64,000 nt of DNA from Orthonyx spaldingii (taxonomy: Eukaryota; Chordata; Aves; Passeriformes; Orthonychidae): NCBI GenBank assembly GCA_013397795.1, contig VZTJ01000753.1:399781-463780 (forward strand), given 5' to 3'. The position numbers were made by a program, and so were the translations under genes. This document shows, piece by piece, positions 48,608 through 61,281 of this stretch. Position 1 is the first letter of the stretch; each line of letters begins with the position of its first letter. The notes beneath the pieces are model-generated. The model worked only from the letters and a program-made list of their open reading frames with translations. It searched no databases and had not been told where the DNA came from.

Positions 48608-51136
48608 CTGAGACATTTTAAAAATAATTAAATGGAATGAAAAATGCAGACATAGAAAATATTTGCTGTAAACCTTCTGCCTGTGCCAAAGTTTTGTTGC
48701 TTCTTGTCCCCCTGCACAAAAATTCATCTGTATGGAATGCACCAATGAAGACTTCATAAGAGGAATCTAATTTTTGGAAATAATTCAGCACAATTAACAT
48801 GGTAACAAAAATAAAACACATTATTTCACTTCTTCATAGTTGCAGCTTGTGAGGTGTTGAGAGATTATAGCTCAATTCAATATGTAATTACAGCAGTGGC
48901 AACCTGCCAAAATTTGGATCAGAATTTAATCAAATGAGGCTTTTTTCCTCTTTTGGGAAACCCATTGATTTTAACTTGCAGAGTCTCATTTGTAAAAGGG
49001 ATTCACCACGCAGTCAGGACTCTTCTACTACAAAAACATCCGAAAAAAGGCACCTAGGAGTTCAAACTCATTTAATAAAGTAATTTTCCTCAGAACTGTG
49101 CATATTCCAATTACACAGTTTTATTAAATACTACATGTGTATTTAGTAAACCAAGTGACTGTCACATCATTCCTTCCCTATATCAAAAGGCATATTAATG
49201 TACTTTAAGTGGAATTTCATAATCTCAAATTTAATTTCCTTATAAAAAGCCTCACACAAAACTGCACAAGGACAGAAACTCAGGATCATCGTGTTCAAAT
49301 TTTCACTGAAGCTGCAACACCTTGGGATAAACGTCTACCAATGAAATAAAGGAGCGTACAGAAAACGCCTAATATTTAGAGATTTTAGTACAAAAAGTAC
49401 TCACTCACAATGTATATTTACTTTACTTTTTTATATTTAATTTATTTTAGACACTTTACTATAACACCCTTATTTTCAAACGAGCTAAACTTTAACAGTC
49501 CCACCGAGAAGAAAGCAAATCAATTGGAATTCACTCCAACTCTAACTCTAAGCAATGACAAAGAGTGAAAGTATACAAAATACATCTTATTTCGCTCTCT
49601 CCATCTTCTGTTGCTTGCAAATGTAGTTTTTCTTGGACATTGCAGCATACATACAATAAAAAAAAAGGAATCTAGACTTGCAATTTACTGATGAGAACTT
49701 GAGATTTTTTGATCTATATTTTCAACAATGAAAATAAAATGAGTTTGTCATAGCCTATTAGAAATGAAGAAACCATCTGAAAAGATCAGTAACTCTGAAA
49801 CATACTTAAAGTATGTCAAATGAAAATAAATGCTGATATATGAATTTTCTTTCAGGGAAAAATAAGGCTTGAGAATGACGCAGCACCTTCTCTCCAGCCA
49901 CAAACTCATCCTGAGTCGGTAACTGCAAAAACACAGCTGCAGGTTGCAGAACCCTCCCCAGGAGAAGTGTTCAGGTGTGTCCAAGGGTTAGGCACACCTT
50001 TTTGGCCATAGCTCATTCAACCCAAAATGTCGTGGTGCCTAATGACTGCTCACTGAGGCTCTGTCTGAATGTATTGCCCCCTCTGACATAGCTGCTGCAC
50101 ACACCAGCACCACTGAAATATGCAAAGCTACAACCAAAGGCAACTCTATGCCGACTTTCAAGCATGGTTGAAAGAAAGAAATGGACACTTGGGCAGGACT
50201 GGTACAAGAACAGCTCCATGAGCAGTTATTGCAAGTGATGGAAATGAGCAGTGACTTTCAGCAAGCAGGCAGTGGCAAGCCAGAGGCAGTAGCCCTCAGC
50301 TTGGTTCGGTGTGTCTCCCACAGGAGCAGAGGTCACGTTCTCCTGATTCCAATTGTGCTCAGTAGGGATGCTCACACAATTTTTACAGGAGTAGAAGGAA
50401 AGTACAGATATTTGAGGGTCAGTGATTGACATGGAATTCTCATAAAGCACACCAGCACACAAGCACAGAGAACAAACACATCCTGAAACTATTCCTGAGA
50501 CGTTACCTACAAAAACCCAAGGCAGAATCCATGTTGAATCTTCCATTACAATTTCTTCATTTGTTTGTTTTGTCTTAATGAGCAATAGCCTTGACTTCAA
50601 GATGTAGAAACTAAGGTTGATCAAGAACAAACGTCTTGCTCTACCCCACACAGCAGGTCTGTTACATACTCAGGAACAGAGCACACACTCCATTTCCCCA
50701 CTCTAAACACCCTGAATTTAATTGTGATGAAGGTAACACAATAAAATCAGGTAAAAAAAAAACATTGCTGAAAACAAGTTTCAGATGTTTCCCTCACACA
50801 TGCATTCTGCCTGTGCTATCTTTGCCAACATGCAAATCTAGAGCATCTGTACACATAAACCTAAATGGTTTGATTGCATGAGCATATCGATGTTAGAATT
50901 TCATGGGATTTTTATTTTCATTTGTTTTTCAAAGTAAAACAACGTATGAGTTAAGAATGACAGACTAATAATAAATCCCTGCATATTAGAATGATTAACA
51001 CCAAAGATGATGACAAAAAATATTTCATTACATAATTAATATGTTCACTACATAAAGACACAAGAAATACTTTGAACTATTAAACATACACTATACAAAA
51101 TGCCAGCATTTGTTTTTATAGTTTTTGTAATCTCAC
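48608..51136 (-). other. USH2A: Intron E2-E3 (2529 nt)
   Basis: AT-rich intron. A 141-codon open frame on the minus strand at 50226-50651 has no recognisable domain and no exon-like borders. Nothing else stands out. Confidence 0.7.
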
Positions 51137-51259
51137 CTGCTAAGACCCTTATCTTCATAAAACCACTGAGTTCCTGAGTAAATATTGTGCCACAGATTTA
51201 AATCTTCAGGGGGATTTGATGCAAGTGGTTGCTGGATTTTACATCTCAGGAGCTCATAT
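51137..51259 (-). CDS. USH2A: USH2A exon E2 (FN3, middle part)
   Basis: A 123-nt exon of 41 residues between acceptor TTGTGTTAG and donor GTGAGATT. It starts with the last base of the Arg codon begun in E1 and ends two bases into another Arg codon, so its length is a multiple of three and skipping it would keep frame. It supplies strand C of an FN3 repeat (YELLRCKIQQPL) and an unusually long, polar loop (SNPPEDLNLWHN) before the short YEDKGLSR segment. This loop is very close to human usherin as I remember it, including the IQQPLASNPPED run. It is one of the strongest anchors for naming the gene. Confidence 0.95.
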
Positions 51260-54200
51260 CTAACACAAAAGACAAGCAGAACACCAGGATTATCTCAACT
51301 AATGTTATTACACAAAAAAAAAAAAAAGACCCCAACCAGTTTTTTGTTAAAGCTACACATTATTTTGTTTTTACAGCTGTAAACTTCCTGAGATAAACAT
51401 TCTTTTTAATGTTTTGTGATTTAAAACACTCAATTACTTTAAAAAAAAAGGAAACTACTTTGAAAATGGAAAATGAAGCATTTCCACTTGAAAAAAAATT
51501 GGTTTATTCAATGATTTAAGGATGGATTTTAAACTTTGTGGAAATGCTATCAAGACCAAGTCCAAATAGCCCAGTAACAGTGTCTTATGCAGACTTGCAT
51601 GATAAGCACAGGTTGCTCGAGAATATGAAATAATTATGTCTCTTTCTTGAAAATGTACTGAAACAAAGAGTACTGCCATTACTATTTTACTATCAGTAGT
51701 AGTTTAAGTGCGCCTTTATACTTGAAGTGTTTGCAAATAACCACAGTGTAAATTGCAGGAGAAAACAGGCATAGAATGAGTTAACGGTTCCATCCATCTG
51801 TAGATCTTAGCAAAGCACCTTTGTATTTGGTAGAAGTTCATGATGAGAGCTTGAAAGACCGAACTATTTCATCCTGGTTTTAATTGGTATCTGAAGCAGT
51901 ATTCCTGTCTCTGTTCCAAACAGAAGGTCAGCCAAAGCCCATCTTTCATCAGGTCAGCCATGAGACACTTGATTTGGAAAACATGCTTTCCACCCAGGCT
52001 GCACCACATACTCCCCGTCATCTTTTATACAAAACCTTTATGCAATTTAACAAAAATTAGATCACTTAGTGCCTACACAGACTAAAGGGGATAATATTAT
52101 AGTTTGCATTTCCTAATCATTCTAGGGATTACAAAGGAAACTACACTCTAAAGGAAACAAAATTAGATATATTTGTTCAAAACCTTTATGACATTCCACA
52201 GGACTGTTTATTTTATTTTTTCAAGAATTGTTTCAGTTTGATAGTGGTGTTCTATTAGAAAAGCACCAGATGCTTGTACCCTTCTTACCCATTATAGAAC
52301 CAGTCTGAAATTGCTTTCAATGGTGAGCTGCAGTTTTAATAAAACTGTAGGTACAACAGTGTTTCCACTGGTGCCCAGTAAATTAGGGTCATATGCATAT
52401 ATATTCACTTAAATCCACAACTTGATTCTCTAAAATGCTGAGCTGCTCTGTTTCATCCTGTCCCTGCCCCCCATTCTGGAAAAGTGCTTACTGCTAAATT
52501 CCAGACAAAAGTATGTGGATACTCAGGCAGATCTTAAACACTCTCATTTTACGTGCATATCTGTGGAATGTTTTCACATTTAATTATTCTGCAGAACATC
52601 TTGGTGTGGGCCACACTCTGTTGCAATTACCATGCTGACCAATGGCTTTGTAAAGTGCAATTTGATACTTCTTAAAGTCAAGATCACCTCCAGTCTGATA
52701 AGGACATGTTGGACAATACCATCCCAGATCTGAGACCCTGAATTACGAGCTCTTTAGCAGGTGCTGTATATATTGATTTAGTATTGCTTCAAAACCAGAA
52801 ACCAACTGAGATGCTCTTACAAGAGATCTGACACTTCGTGTGCTCCATGAACATGCACAACTTCCAACAACTTTTGCCCTTGAATTTAGGGAATAATCCT
52901 CAACAGGTACAAGCAAGCATTGTGCCACTTCGTGATGTCATACTGAATTACTGCAGAAGTTGGGATTATAACTCCAGAAATTAAATAGCAAAAACTAATT
53001 AAACTCCAACTCTGTCAAAAAAATCAGATGACTTTACAACAAGAACAGCTCTCACATGAGTGGTTCATCAGTGTCAACCCAACGACAGATCATTACAGCT
53101 TTATAGGAAACTATCCTGGCATATTCTGTCCAATATATTTCATAGATGAGTCTTGAAAAACATCAAATCTTTTTGAACACTGAGTGGCGATCATGTGTAA
53201 ATCACCCCCACTGGCAGCTGCTGCTGCTACTCTGCTTGCTGCAGACTTCTTGTTCCATCATGCTGTATAGAGCAGCTGCTTCAGTGGTTGTTCTTGTTGA
53301 GGGCAGCATGGCACACCATGAAAGAAATGAAATCTGCAGATGTAGGTCGTGCTGAATTACTTCAATAATCTATGGTGAAACGGTCATGTTGTTAACCCCA
53401 GAATAACAGGGACTGTTTTTCTGAAACTTTAAATTTTACTGTAGAGCCATCATCATTTCATTCAGTTGTAGTGTGCCCTAATTAAGCCTGAAGAAAAAGT
53501 CAAGCTACTGTGCTGTAATAACATACGCAACTGAAACAGCATTACATGGTAATTATTGAACCCATCAGTGCAGCTAGAAGAGAGCCACTAACCAGAACAT
53601 ATGGAGTACAGAGCTATAATTCCATGCACAGTGTATCATGATACATTAAAGCACTAGAATGAGAGCTGACATTTTTTATTGTGTATATATAAAGATATAT
53701 TTTTCTTTATAAACCTTTATGCACTCAAATCCATATTTTTTTAATGTATATCTACACACACATGCTCGGTAATCAACATTCAAGTCAAGGTTCCCATCCC
53801 ATCATTCCAGATAAATCTCACAGGATATTCCTTTCTTTGGCTTCTGTGGTGAAATCCAGCCTGCTATACCCAGTACTTCCTTGCATTTCCTATTTTGGCT
53901 ATGCCCTCACTCTTCTAGCATTTTAACTTCCATTTTTCTCATGCACTGTCTCATTTAAAATTTATTCATCACTTAAGTTTTGAAGATTATTTCATGTCAT
54001 CACACTTCCAAATGGTAATTTTCTCTTTATATAGAATAACCCACATAGATGCATTAATAACTCATTTTTACAGAGATTTCATCTTTTTCTCGTTATTTCA
54101 TTGGTGGAACTTGATGCCTGAACTTGTCACCAAAAAGTGGCTGATGATGCAGCCCAAACCACTCATGACTTTGCAAATATCCTGTGCTTGCTCCTTCTGG

Positions 54201-54407
54201 TTTTTCAGACAGCACTGATCTGAAAGACCAAGAGCCTTCCAGCACAGCCAACATACTTGCTCTGAATAATTCTGGCTCTCCTCTGAGCCATAAAGAGGAA
54301 TTTCAAAAAGTCCAAAATCAGTCACACGACAAAGTCTGCATCACTCAGAATTTTCTGAGTCAGATTTAGGTAAGGAGAAGCAAACTGCTCTCTCAGTCTC
54401 AGCTTAC
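51260..54407 (-). other. USH2A: Intron E1-E2 (3148 nt)
   Basis: A plain AT-rich intron. Short chance reading frames occur on both strands. I recognised no repeat family, RNA gene or exon. Confidence 0.7.
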
Positions 54408-54742
54408 CTCAGATGGGGACCATTGGGCCTTAGCGGTGGTTGCCAAGAGATGGCAATAAAGGACTCGCTGATGGGAGTCACCGACAAGGGACTGACACTC
54501 TGAGGAACTGTTGAGGGTGTGGTCACTCTGGTAGGTAAACTCTCTGTGCAGCCTCCCAGGAAGCCATCCCCTCCAGTACAAGCTATCACGGTGACCGAGT
54601 AGTTCGTGTAGGGGACCAGGTTGGTCACCAAATGACTTAACCTCGACGAAGGGTTCCCAGCGATGACAATGCGCGGGTCAGGCATGCGGATCTCATAGTT
54701 AAGGATTTCTCCATTCGGGATCAGAGGAGGTTTCCAGGAGAC
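54408..54742 (-). CDS. USH2A: USH2A exon E1 (FN3 repeats)
   Basis: This 335-nt internal exon is the first and longest in the window. It starts in phase 0 after TTCTTCAG and ends two bases into a codon before GTAAGCTG. Its 111 full residues carry most of one FN3 repeat, with VSWKPPLIPNG at residues 1-11 and YTNYSVTVIACT at 45-56. A T-P-S-T-V-P linker at 75-80 leads into the next repeat, which reaches ISWQPPLRPNG at 98-108. NYS at 47-49 is a sequon. One FN3 ends and another starts inside the exon, so exon and domain borders do not coincide. The split Arg codon (AG|A) is completed by E2. I recall the human counterpart, exon 42, as also 335 nt. Confidence 0.96.
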
Positions 54743-55347
54743 CTGAAGAAGGAGGAAAAAAAAATTAACAGATTTCTTACAGTCACATTGCAGAAAAACA
54801 GACACAACAGATGGATCTGAAGATGTTCTTTTTCCATCAAAACAGACTTATTTTTAAAGGGAAATAAGTTAGAAATCTAGTCTCCTTTAATTTTAGTGAG
54901 GTTCATAAGTAACAGCTGCAATCACTGAAGAATTTATTATTTTGCTTTACATGCCCCATGTCATTCAAAATTCCATGAGATGTTCAGATGCAGTAACAAA
55001 AGTACAGTAATTATGATAAGTATCACTAATTGTCACTTATTCTCTTAGGGTTTATTACCTGGTGTGCTTGACTATCAGTGGCAGAGTAAAAATAAATCTC
55101 ATTTTGTGTTTGCACAATTTTCAGAAATATGTAACTGCATTAGCTCCTACAAGAAAACAGATTTTTCTGAACTCTTTAAATGATGAAATATGCAGGTTTT
55201 CCTTTTATTTTTAATTAACGTACTACACTGGTAAGTACCAGACAAAAAAACAGGCACAATTTTCAATTTTAAGAACCATAAAAATGATACTGAGAAAACT
55301 TTATCACAAAAAGATTGGAAAATACATACAGAATTCATGTCTTTTAT

Positions 55348-55392
55348 AGATTTATACACACACACACACACCTATATATATACACACATACT
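55348..55392 (+). repeat. Mixed (CA)n/(TA)n microsatellite
   Basis: An uninterrupted ACACAC run, then CTATATATATA, then ACACACATA. A second TA run lies at 55489-55501. Confidence 0.88.
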
Positions 55393-56561
55393 GCTACCCT
55401 TACTGTGGTTTTGCTCTTACTGAACTGAGGTTAGGTGGGATTTTTTAAGTTTTTAGTTTTTTTGGGGGGTTTTTTGATAGCACATTGATATATATATATA
55501 TTTATTTTTACCAGGTCCACTGTGGAATCACACTCAAGTAATTGCAATACAAAGTGCATGGATGTTCTAAATTATTTTTTAAGGCTTTTTGCCATGGTAC
55601 CATGACACAGGGTCCTTCAGACTGGCACAACAAGGACATGTAACTTAACATGTATTAAGAATCTCGAAGTTTCATAAAGGTAGTGTAAAAGCATCTATCA
55701 ATACTCATTTCCCTAGAAATCCCAGTGCAGGAAGCATATGAGCTTTGCTTTGCTCTGGGACTGTTTTCCTTGCCATTTACCCACTCATCTATAACAATTG
55801 CTGTCTCTTTTCCTCCCAGGCACGAGATAATTAAGGATTGAATCCAATATAGAAAAGAATACAGAAATGGAGAAAACATAGATATGCCTAAAACCTAGGT
55901 CTGCATAGAACAAAATGAACAAAGACAATACTGAAGTGTTAAATAGTAATACCAAGATATTTTAGTTTCAGTTAATTTGAACTTTTTCCTTAATTCTCTC
56001 AGTCTCCAAAATAAGTATCTTTAAAAATGTATATGCACAATTACACACTTCCATGGAAACAGAGAAGCTTGATTTATAAAATGATTTTTTTTTAAAAATG
56101 GGATTACAAAATGTTGTATATTAGGTATAGAAGGACCTCCTAGGCCATTAGACTTGTAAGAAACCTGGCAGCAAAGTGCTGGAGAAAGCTGAAGGATTTT
56201 GATAACAGATTCTGGAATACTATTAAACAGAGAATTAGAAACAGGGTGATCTTGAGTAAAGACAGCAAAACCAAGATTATTGGTGCCCACATAGGAAGGC
56301 TCAGCTCTGGCTGATTATCAAATGCTGTATTCAGAATTCTGTTGCTTCTGGCCCAAAATCATGTTCAAAAAAATAAAGAAAACACTATCGATAAAGCAAT
56401 GCAAAATTTCAGAGAAGGCAGGAATTGATTCTGCACCATTCTCACAGACATTGAGCAGAACTCTCATTTTGAAGCATGTCATGTGATCTAGTGATAAGCT
56501 TAGGAAACAGAAAAAATGGATAATTAGCACTGACAACAGAAAAAGTTTTTAGCTACAAGTA

Positions 56562-56770
56562 TGTACTAGTTTTGGCTGGGAAATGTTAACTTTCTTCATG
56601 GTAAAATGGGGTTAGAATGTGGCTGTTTCGGATTCGTGCTGAAAACAGTGTTGGTAACACAGGGATGTTTTTGTTATTGTTGAGCACCACTTACAAAGGG
56701 TCAAGGCCTTTTCTGCCTCTCCCCTCAGGAATGGAGCAAGAGGCAAGGGACACAAGTCAAAACAAGCGAA
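56562..56770 (+). mobile_element. Partial LTR of an avian ERVL-type endogenous retrovirus
   Basis: The sequence starts near TGTACTAGTTTTGGCTGGGA and contains TTTTCGGATT-like and GTGCTGAAAACAGTGTTG pieces, AACACAGGGATGTTTTTGTT and AAGGCCTTTTCTGCCTCTCC. This order matches a common avian LTR as I remember it. Only the upstream part is present; the portion that would carry the core promoter and TATA box is missing or unrecognisable. No internal retroviral coding was seen nearby, so it is a solo or truncated LTR relic. The family name is from memory. Confidence 0.65.
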
Positions 56771-56789
56771 GTAAATGCAAAGAAAAGTA

Positions 56790-56870
56790 AGAAACACATT
56801 GTCAGAAACTGGAACAGGGTGCCCACACAGGCTGTACAATTCTTGGACATGCAGGGATGGAGTACCTGTC
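56790..56870 (+). repeat. Possible decayed CR1 piece
   Basis: GAAACTGGAACAGGGTGCCC followed by a GCAGGGATGGAGTACCTGTC segment resembles the CR1 region around TTGGAACAGG-TGCCCAGAGAGG. The match is short and diverged and could be chance. It sits immediately after the LTR relic. Confidence 0.3.
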
Positions 56871-59800
56871 CTGAAATTCTGTCTCAGTGAAGATAACATA
56901 TTCAACATCTCTTACCTGAATATTAATAAAGCAAATCTGTCATTATTGGTGAAAAAAGACTTTTTGCTTACATTATTGCTTAATGTAAGGTGGCCTCTAA
57001 TAAAAGATGCCAAATACTTTGGAAAATCCCTAGTACTACACTCTCAGAGGATAAAATTGTCTCAAAACATTCACCTTGTACCAAAACTTATTTCCTGGAA
57101 GAGAGGATGAGTTATTTTCTAATTACATTTCATTTTCGATGCCTAACTTTTATGTCTAAACCCAGAAAACTACTCTAATACAATTTGTGCAAGATTCACC
57201 ATCCCCTATAAACCCCTTCACATAAAGGAACAGATTAATACCATGGCAGGAGGACAGAGGCTGCTCCATAACCTCAGCTCCTGAGTTTTACACAGTGTGT
57301 GCAGTAGCTGGTACACCTGAAAAAACTCCCAGATGTTATTTCACAGCATTTGTTGTGCTCTAGCAGATACTGTATCTCATACTGTAGGTAACATAGATGC
57401 TTTGTCGGGCTTACACTGGGAAATTTCTTTAAATTTTAATTCTTTTTCCTAAGAGAAATAAAAACCATTCTGAACAAAGAGTATATATTCAGTCAGCAGC
57501 ACACACAGAACAACTTATTTTTGTCTGGGCACAGGTATCTCACACATAGATATGTAGATCTGTTGTTGCTTTGGTTAATATTTTTTTAAACTAGGTAATG
57601 GGATGACCAAGGATACTCCCTAACCCCGCTGTGTCACTTGACCTGCCTATATCACCTGGGAAGGACAGGGCATGCAATCCCCCATAAATGTCTCTTGTCA
57701 AGAGGCAAGGGACTGCCTGACCCATAAATGAAGATGATGGAGCCAGCCTGGTTAATACACACGTGGCACTACTGGACCTCGTCTCCACTTTGACGTGCCA
57801 AGGTTTGAGGTAAGAGCTTGGCAATGCATGAAAGCAGGAAAGCTCACTAGACAGGCTGTGTTGGAAGCAGTAACAGTTTGTTCATTGATTTGAAGCTCAG
57901 CACTGAGACCATGAAAGAGGATGCCCATGAGGAAGAGAGAATAAGGTAACTACTGGGAGAGATTAACTGATTCAATGTAATGACTCTGGAAGCTTTCATT
58001 TAAAGATCAAAGGACCTTATTTTCTCCACCACAAAATTTAAAGAGACAGAAATTAGCCATTTTCCCCCCATTAAACAGTTATAACCTTGGATTTTTTTTC
58101 CTTTTTTGACAGCAGTTGGAATCCTGCAACTTAATTCTGAGCTATCTGAGGAGAGGCATTGGCACATGTAAGCTATTTTACTGTTCAGGCCTGGCTTCAA
58201 CAGTTTGCTTTTAAATCAGTGTGTTTGGCTTCATTTTATTCTCATTTCTCCTAGATACTGCTTGTAACCTCTACAAACAAAATGTAGTAAATACACTACT
58301 GAGAGCTTTTCACCGTTGGTCTCAAAGCCCATTGTAAGTCTCAAATTGCAAATATTATTATTCCAGTTTTAGAGATAGAAAGACTAAATCCCAGACTAAA
58401 TCATGTATCAGAAAGAAGCAAAACTCCAAACAAAGACCTGCTACCCTAATTCTGCCTTCCAGCCACTGGACTATAGTCCTCTGACAACATCCCAGCTCCC
58501 CCAAAATAGATGGGAGATGACTTTCCTCCTAAGTTCTTAATTGTTGTAACAGAAATTATTGTGGGTTCAATCAAGAGCCAGGATCATACTGGAAATGCAG
58601 ATTCTGAGAAAGGTCACTGATAGTTCAGCTCATACACTGTGCACATGAGTTACGTTCAGCTTCAGCAAGGACTACCACAGAAGAACAGTATGATCAATTG
58701 TGCAGTAATAGAGCGCTACTACAAAACCTCCTAGGACTTTGCTTGAGTAGTGGGAAAACCAAAAGAATATTTATTGTCCTAAACACCTACACCAGAGTGT
58801 TTCAACTTTATCAAAGGCAGGGGATGATGCTGATGAAACCCCACTATATAATCTATACCAAACGAGCAAGTTGTGCAAGAAATCACAGTCCTAATATGTG
58901 GAAAACCTCTAGTGTGCACGTTAAGGTTGTTCCTATGGGTGTTGGAATATCCTAAGTCACTCAAGCAGCACTTATGTGTCAAATGAACCAAGGTCTCACT
59001 GACCTTAGCAGCATTACAAGGCAATCTTCACACAAGGATTGATCAGTCCTAAACAATTTCCCTGATGTACCAGGCATACCTGCATAAAACTGGAAGGGTG
59101 GTGAACAAAGCCCAAGCCCTTTTTTTTTTTTTCCTTTCCCAGCACAAAGCTGTTACCTGGACTTACTGCATCTCCCTTTAGCAGACATGGCTTAGCAATC
59201 AGAGTTGTTTTAGAAATTATGTTCTGGGTAACTGCAGACTGAAGTGTTTGGAGAATGAAATAGCAACAGGGAGTTTTAACCTGGAATAGAGGTAGGGTCT
59301 TCACAGCCTCATTCTGTGCCACATAGTGACCTGCAGAGGAGGAACACTGAAAGATCACCTCATTGTTAGCACTGACTTCAGTGACCTTGGAGTAATTAGC
59401 ATTACTTCCAGCATTCTGTAATCAGAAGCAACTTCACAGGACAGCAAACATTAATGTGTGAAACAAAAAACCCCAGTTCCAGAACATGTGCTTATAACTA
59501 ATTCTGTGGGAAATAGAAAACAGATAAAGAAAACATCACCTTTTTAATGGATGATACTCAAACTGTAACTACAGGGTATGTTGCTTTAAATGTGTCAGTG
59601 ATATCTATTTCATATAGCTGAAATCTTTCTTCTGTGTATTTGAATCCCAGCCTATTTGCAGAACAACAGGCATTTAGCAGTCCACTATCCAGCTTCTGGG
59701 CTAATGAAGAACAGAAGACAACTATAAAAATAGAGCCTTGTTTATTTGTGTTCGCTCACTTGCATATCCAATTCAGTAGCGAAATTTGAGAAATAGCTAC

Positions 59801-61265
59801 TAGAAAAGTTTATCACTGTGGCAATAAATGCTAATCTACTGCACTGAAATAGTACAGATGGCAACTCTTGAAGATCTTGTGGACAGCAAACTAATGACAT
59901 TGTTCAATCTGTAGGGTGGAATAGCAGCTTTCTCTGCTTCAGTTTCTTCTATACAAAGAAAAGAATGGCAGGTGAACTGCAAAGTAAGAGACTCATCTCT
60001 GTGGGTAACAACAAACATGAATGACAATCGAATTAAAAAACCTATAACCATTCCTCAGTCAGAGAACTCATGAGGAAATACTTCAGGAAAATAAATAATC
60101 CATGGAAAATCAATGATGTTATTGAATCAATATGCAAAACAAACAAACAAAAAAGAGAAATTAGAATGGCAGTTAGGTGCCACAGAATCACCATGGCCCT
60201 TCATTCCTCACAGGCAACATATATAACATAACTTAAGAGAGAAGTAATAATAATTTTTTGTTTTTCTCATTTTGTATCTAATCAAATTGCAGGAATTTTC
60301 TGTAAATGATGTTATCATGAAAGAATAGCACAGCACAAGAACCATATGTCAATGAGGTACTTATTCCATCCAACCAGGAGGAAACCATTCTCTTATAAAC
60401 TCTTTAAACACTAAAAAGAAAAAAAAAAATCCTTTGCCCTGGAGAGGAACATCAGGATTACATACAGTTCATGCCAACTTCTATCTTGAAAAAAGAGTTA
60501 CGTGAAGGATGATAGAAAATGGCCACAGCTTTTTATCTACCAGTGGTCCAGTTGGTGGCAGTGGTCAGTGAGGATGAGCAATACAGGCAATGTGAGCCAG
60601 CTGGTTAAGGTCTAGGTCTCTGGTTTTGGCCTTTTCCAGGCCAAAATCCTCAAGGAGGAATCTCAGCAGCAAAAGAGAATTCCTCCTATCAAAAGTTATA
60701 AAGCCAAAGTTGGAATATTTGCATACTACAGTTAATTTAGTTCAGTGTACCCAGCCACATAATGCCTTTCCTACACAAAGAACTCCATTAAATAATTATT
60801 CACTGTGTAAACCAGCCTCTTTCTCAAGCCACTCAACCTAGCAACATTCCCGAATGTCATATCAGTGTGAAGTGTGAGATTGAAGCAGCACAGCAATTGC
60901 AACCCTCACAAGAAAAGGAAACAATTTCTTTTCTACTTCTGTACATTAGGGTATAGCAAATCTTGTGTAACAGGAATAATGTTCATGGCATTGGCATATA
61001 CTAAATAAACGGCTTTTGCAGTTGCTGAATACCTCCACTTCACTTTGGCATTTAATCAGCCACAAAAGCAGTTTATTGCGCATTATACTCCGCTACCATG
61101 AACATTATCAATTCAGCAAATATTAAAAAATATCATGCAGGTGTCACAGAAATGGGTACTTTAAAAATTATCGACAGTCTTACACTTTCTGTTGCACAAA
61201 GGAAAGCAAGCTAAATATTATGGAGAGATATTGGTCCATTCTGATTAAAACTGAATGTTAAAGGA

Positions 61266-61281
61266 GCACACACACACACAC
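61266..61281 (+). repeat. (CA)n microsatellite
   Basis: About eight CA units in an otherwise plain intron. Confidence 0.85.

Noticed and set aside
50226..50651. A 141-codon open frame on the minus strand with cysteines.
   Set aside because: Intronic, no FN3 or other recognisable motif, and E2 joins E3 directly in frame with a restored Arg codon.
54743..54805. Extension of the E1 reading frame upstream of 54742.
   Set aside because: The extension is the T-rich polypyrimidine tract before the acceptor; translated Phe/Leu runs are artefacts.
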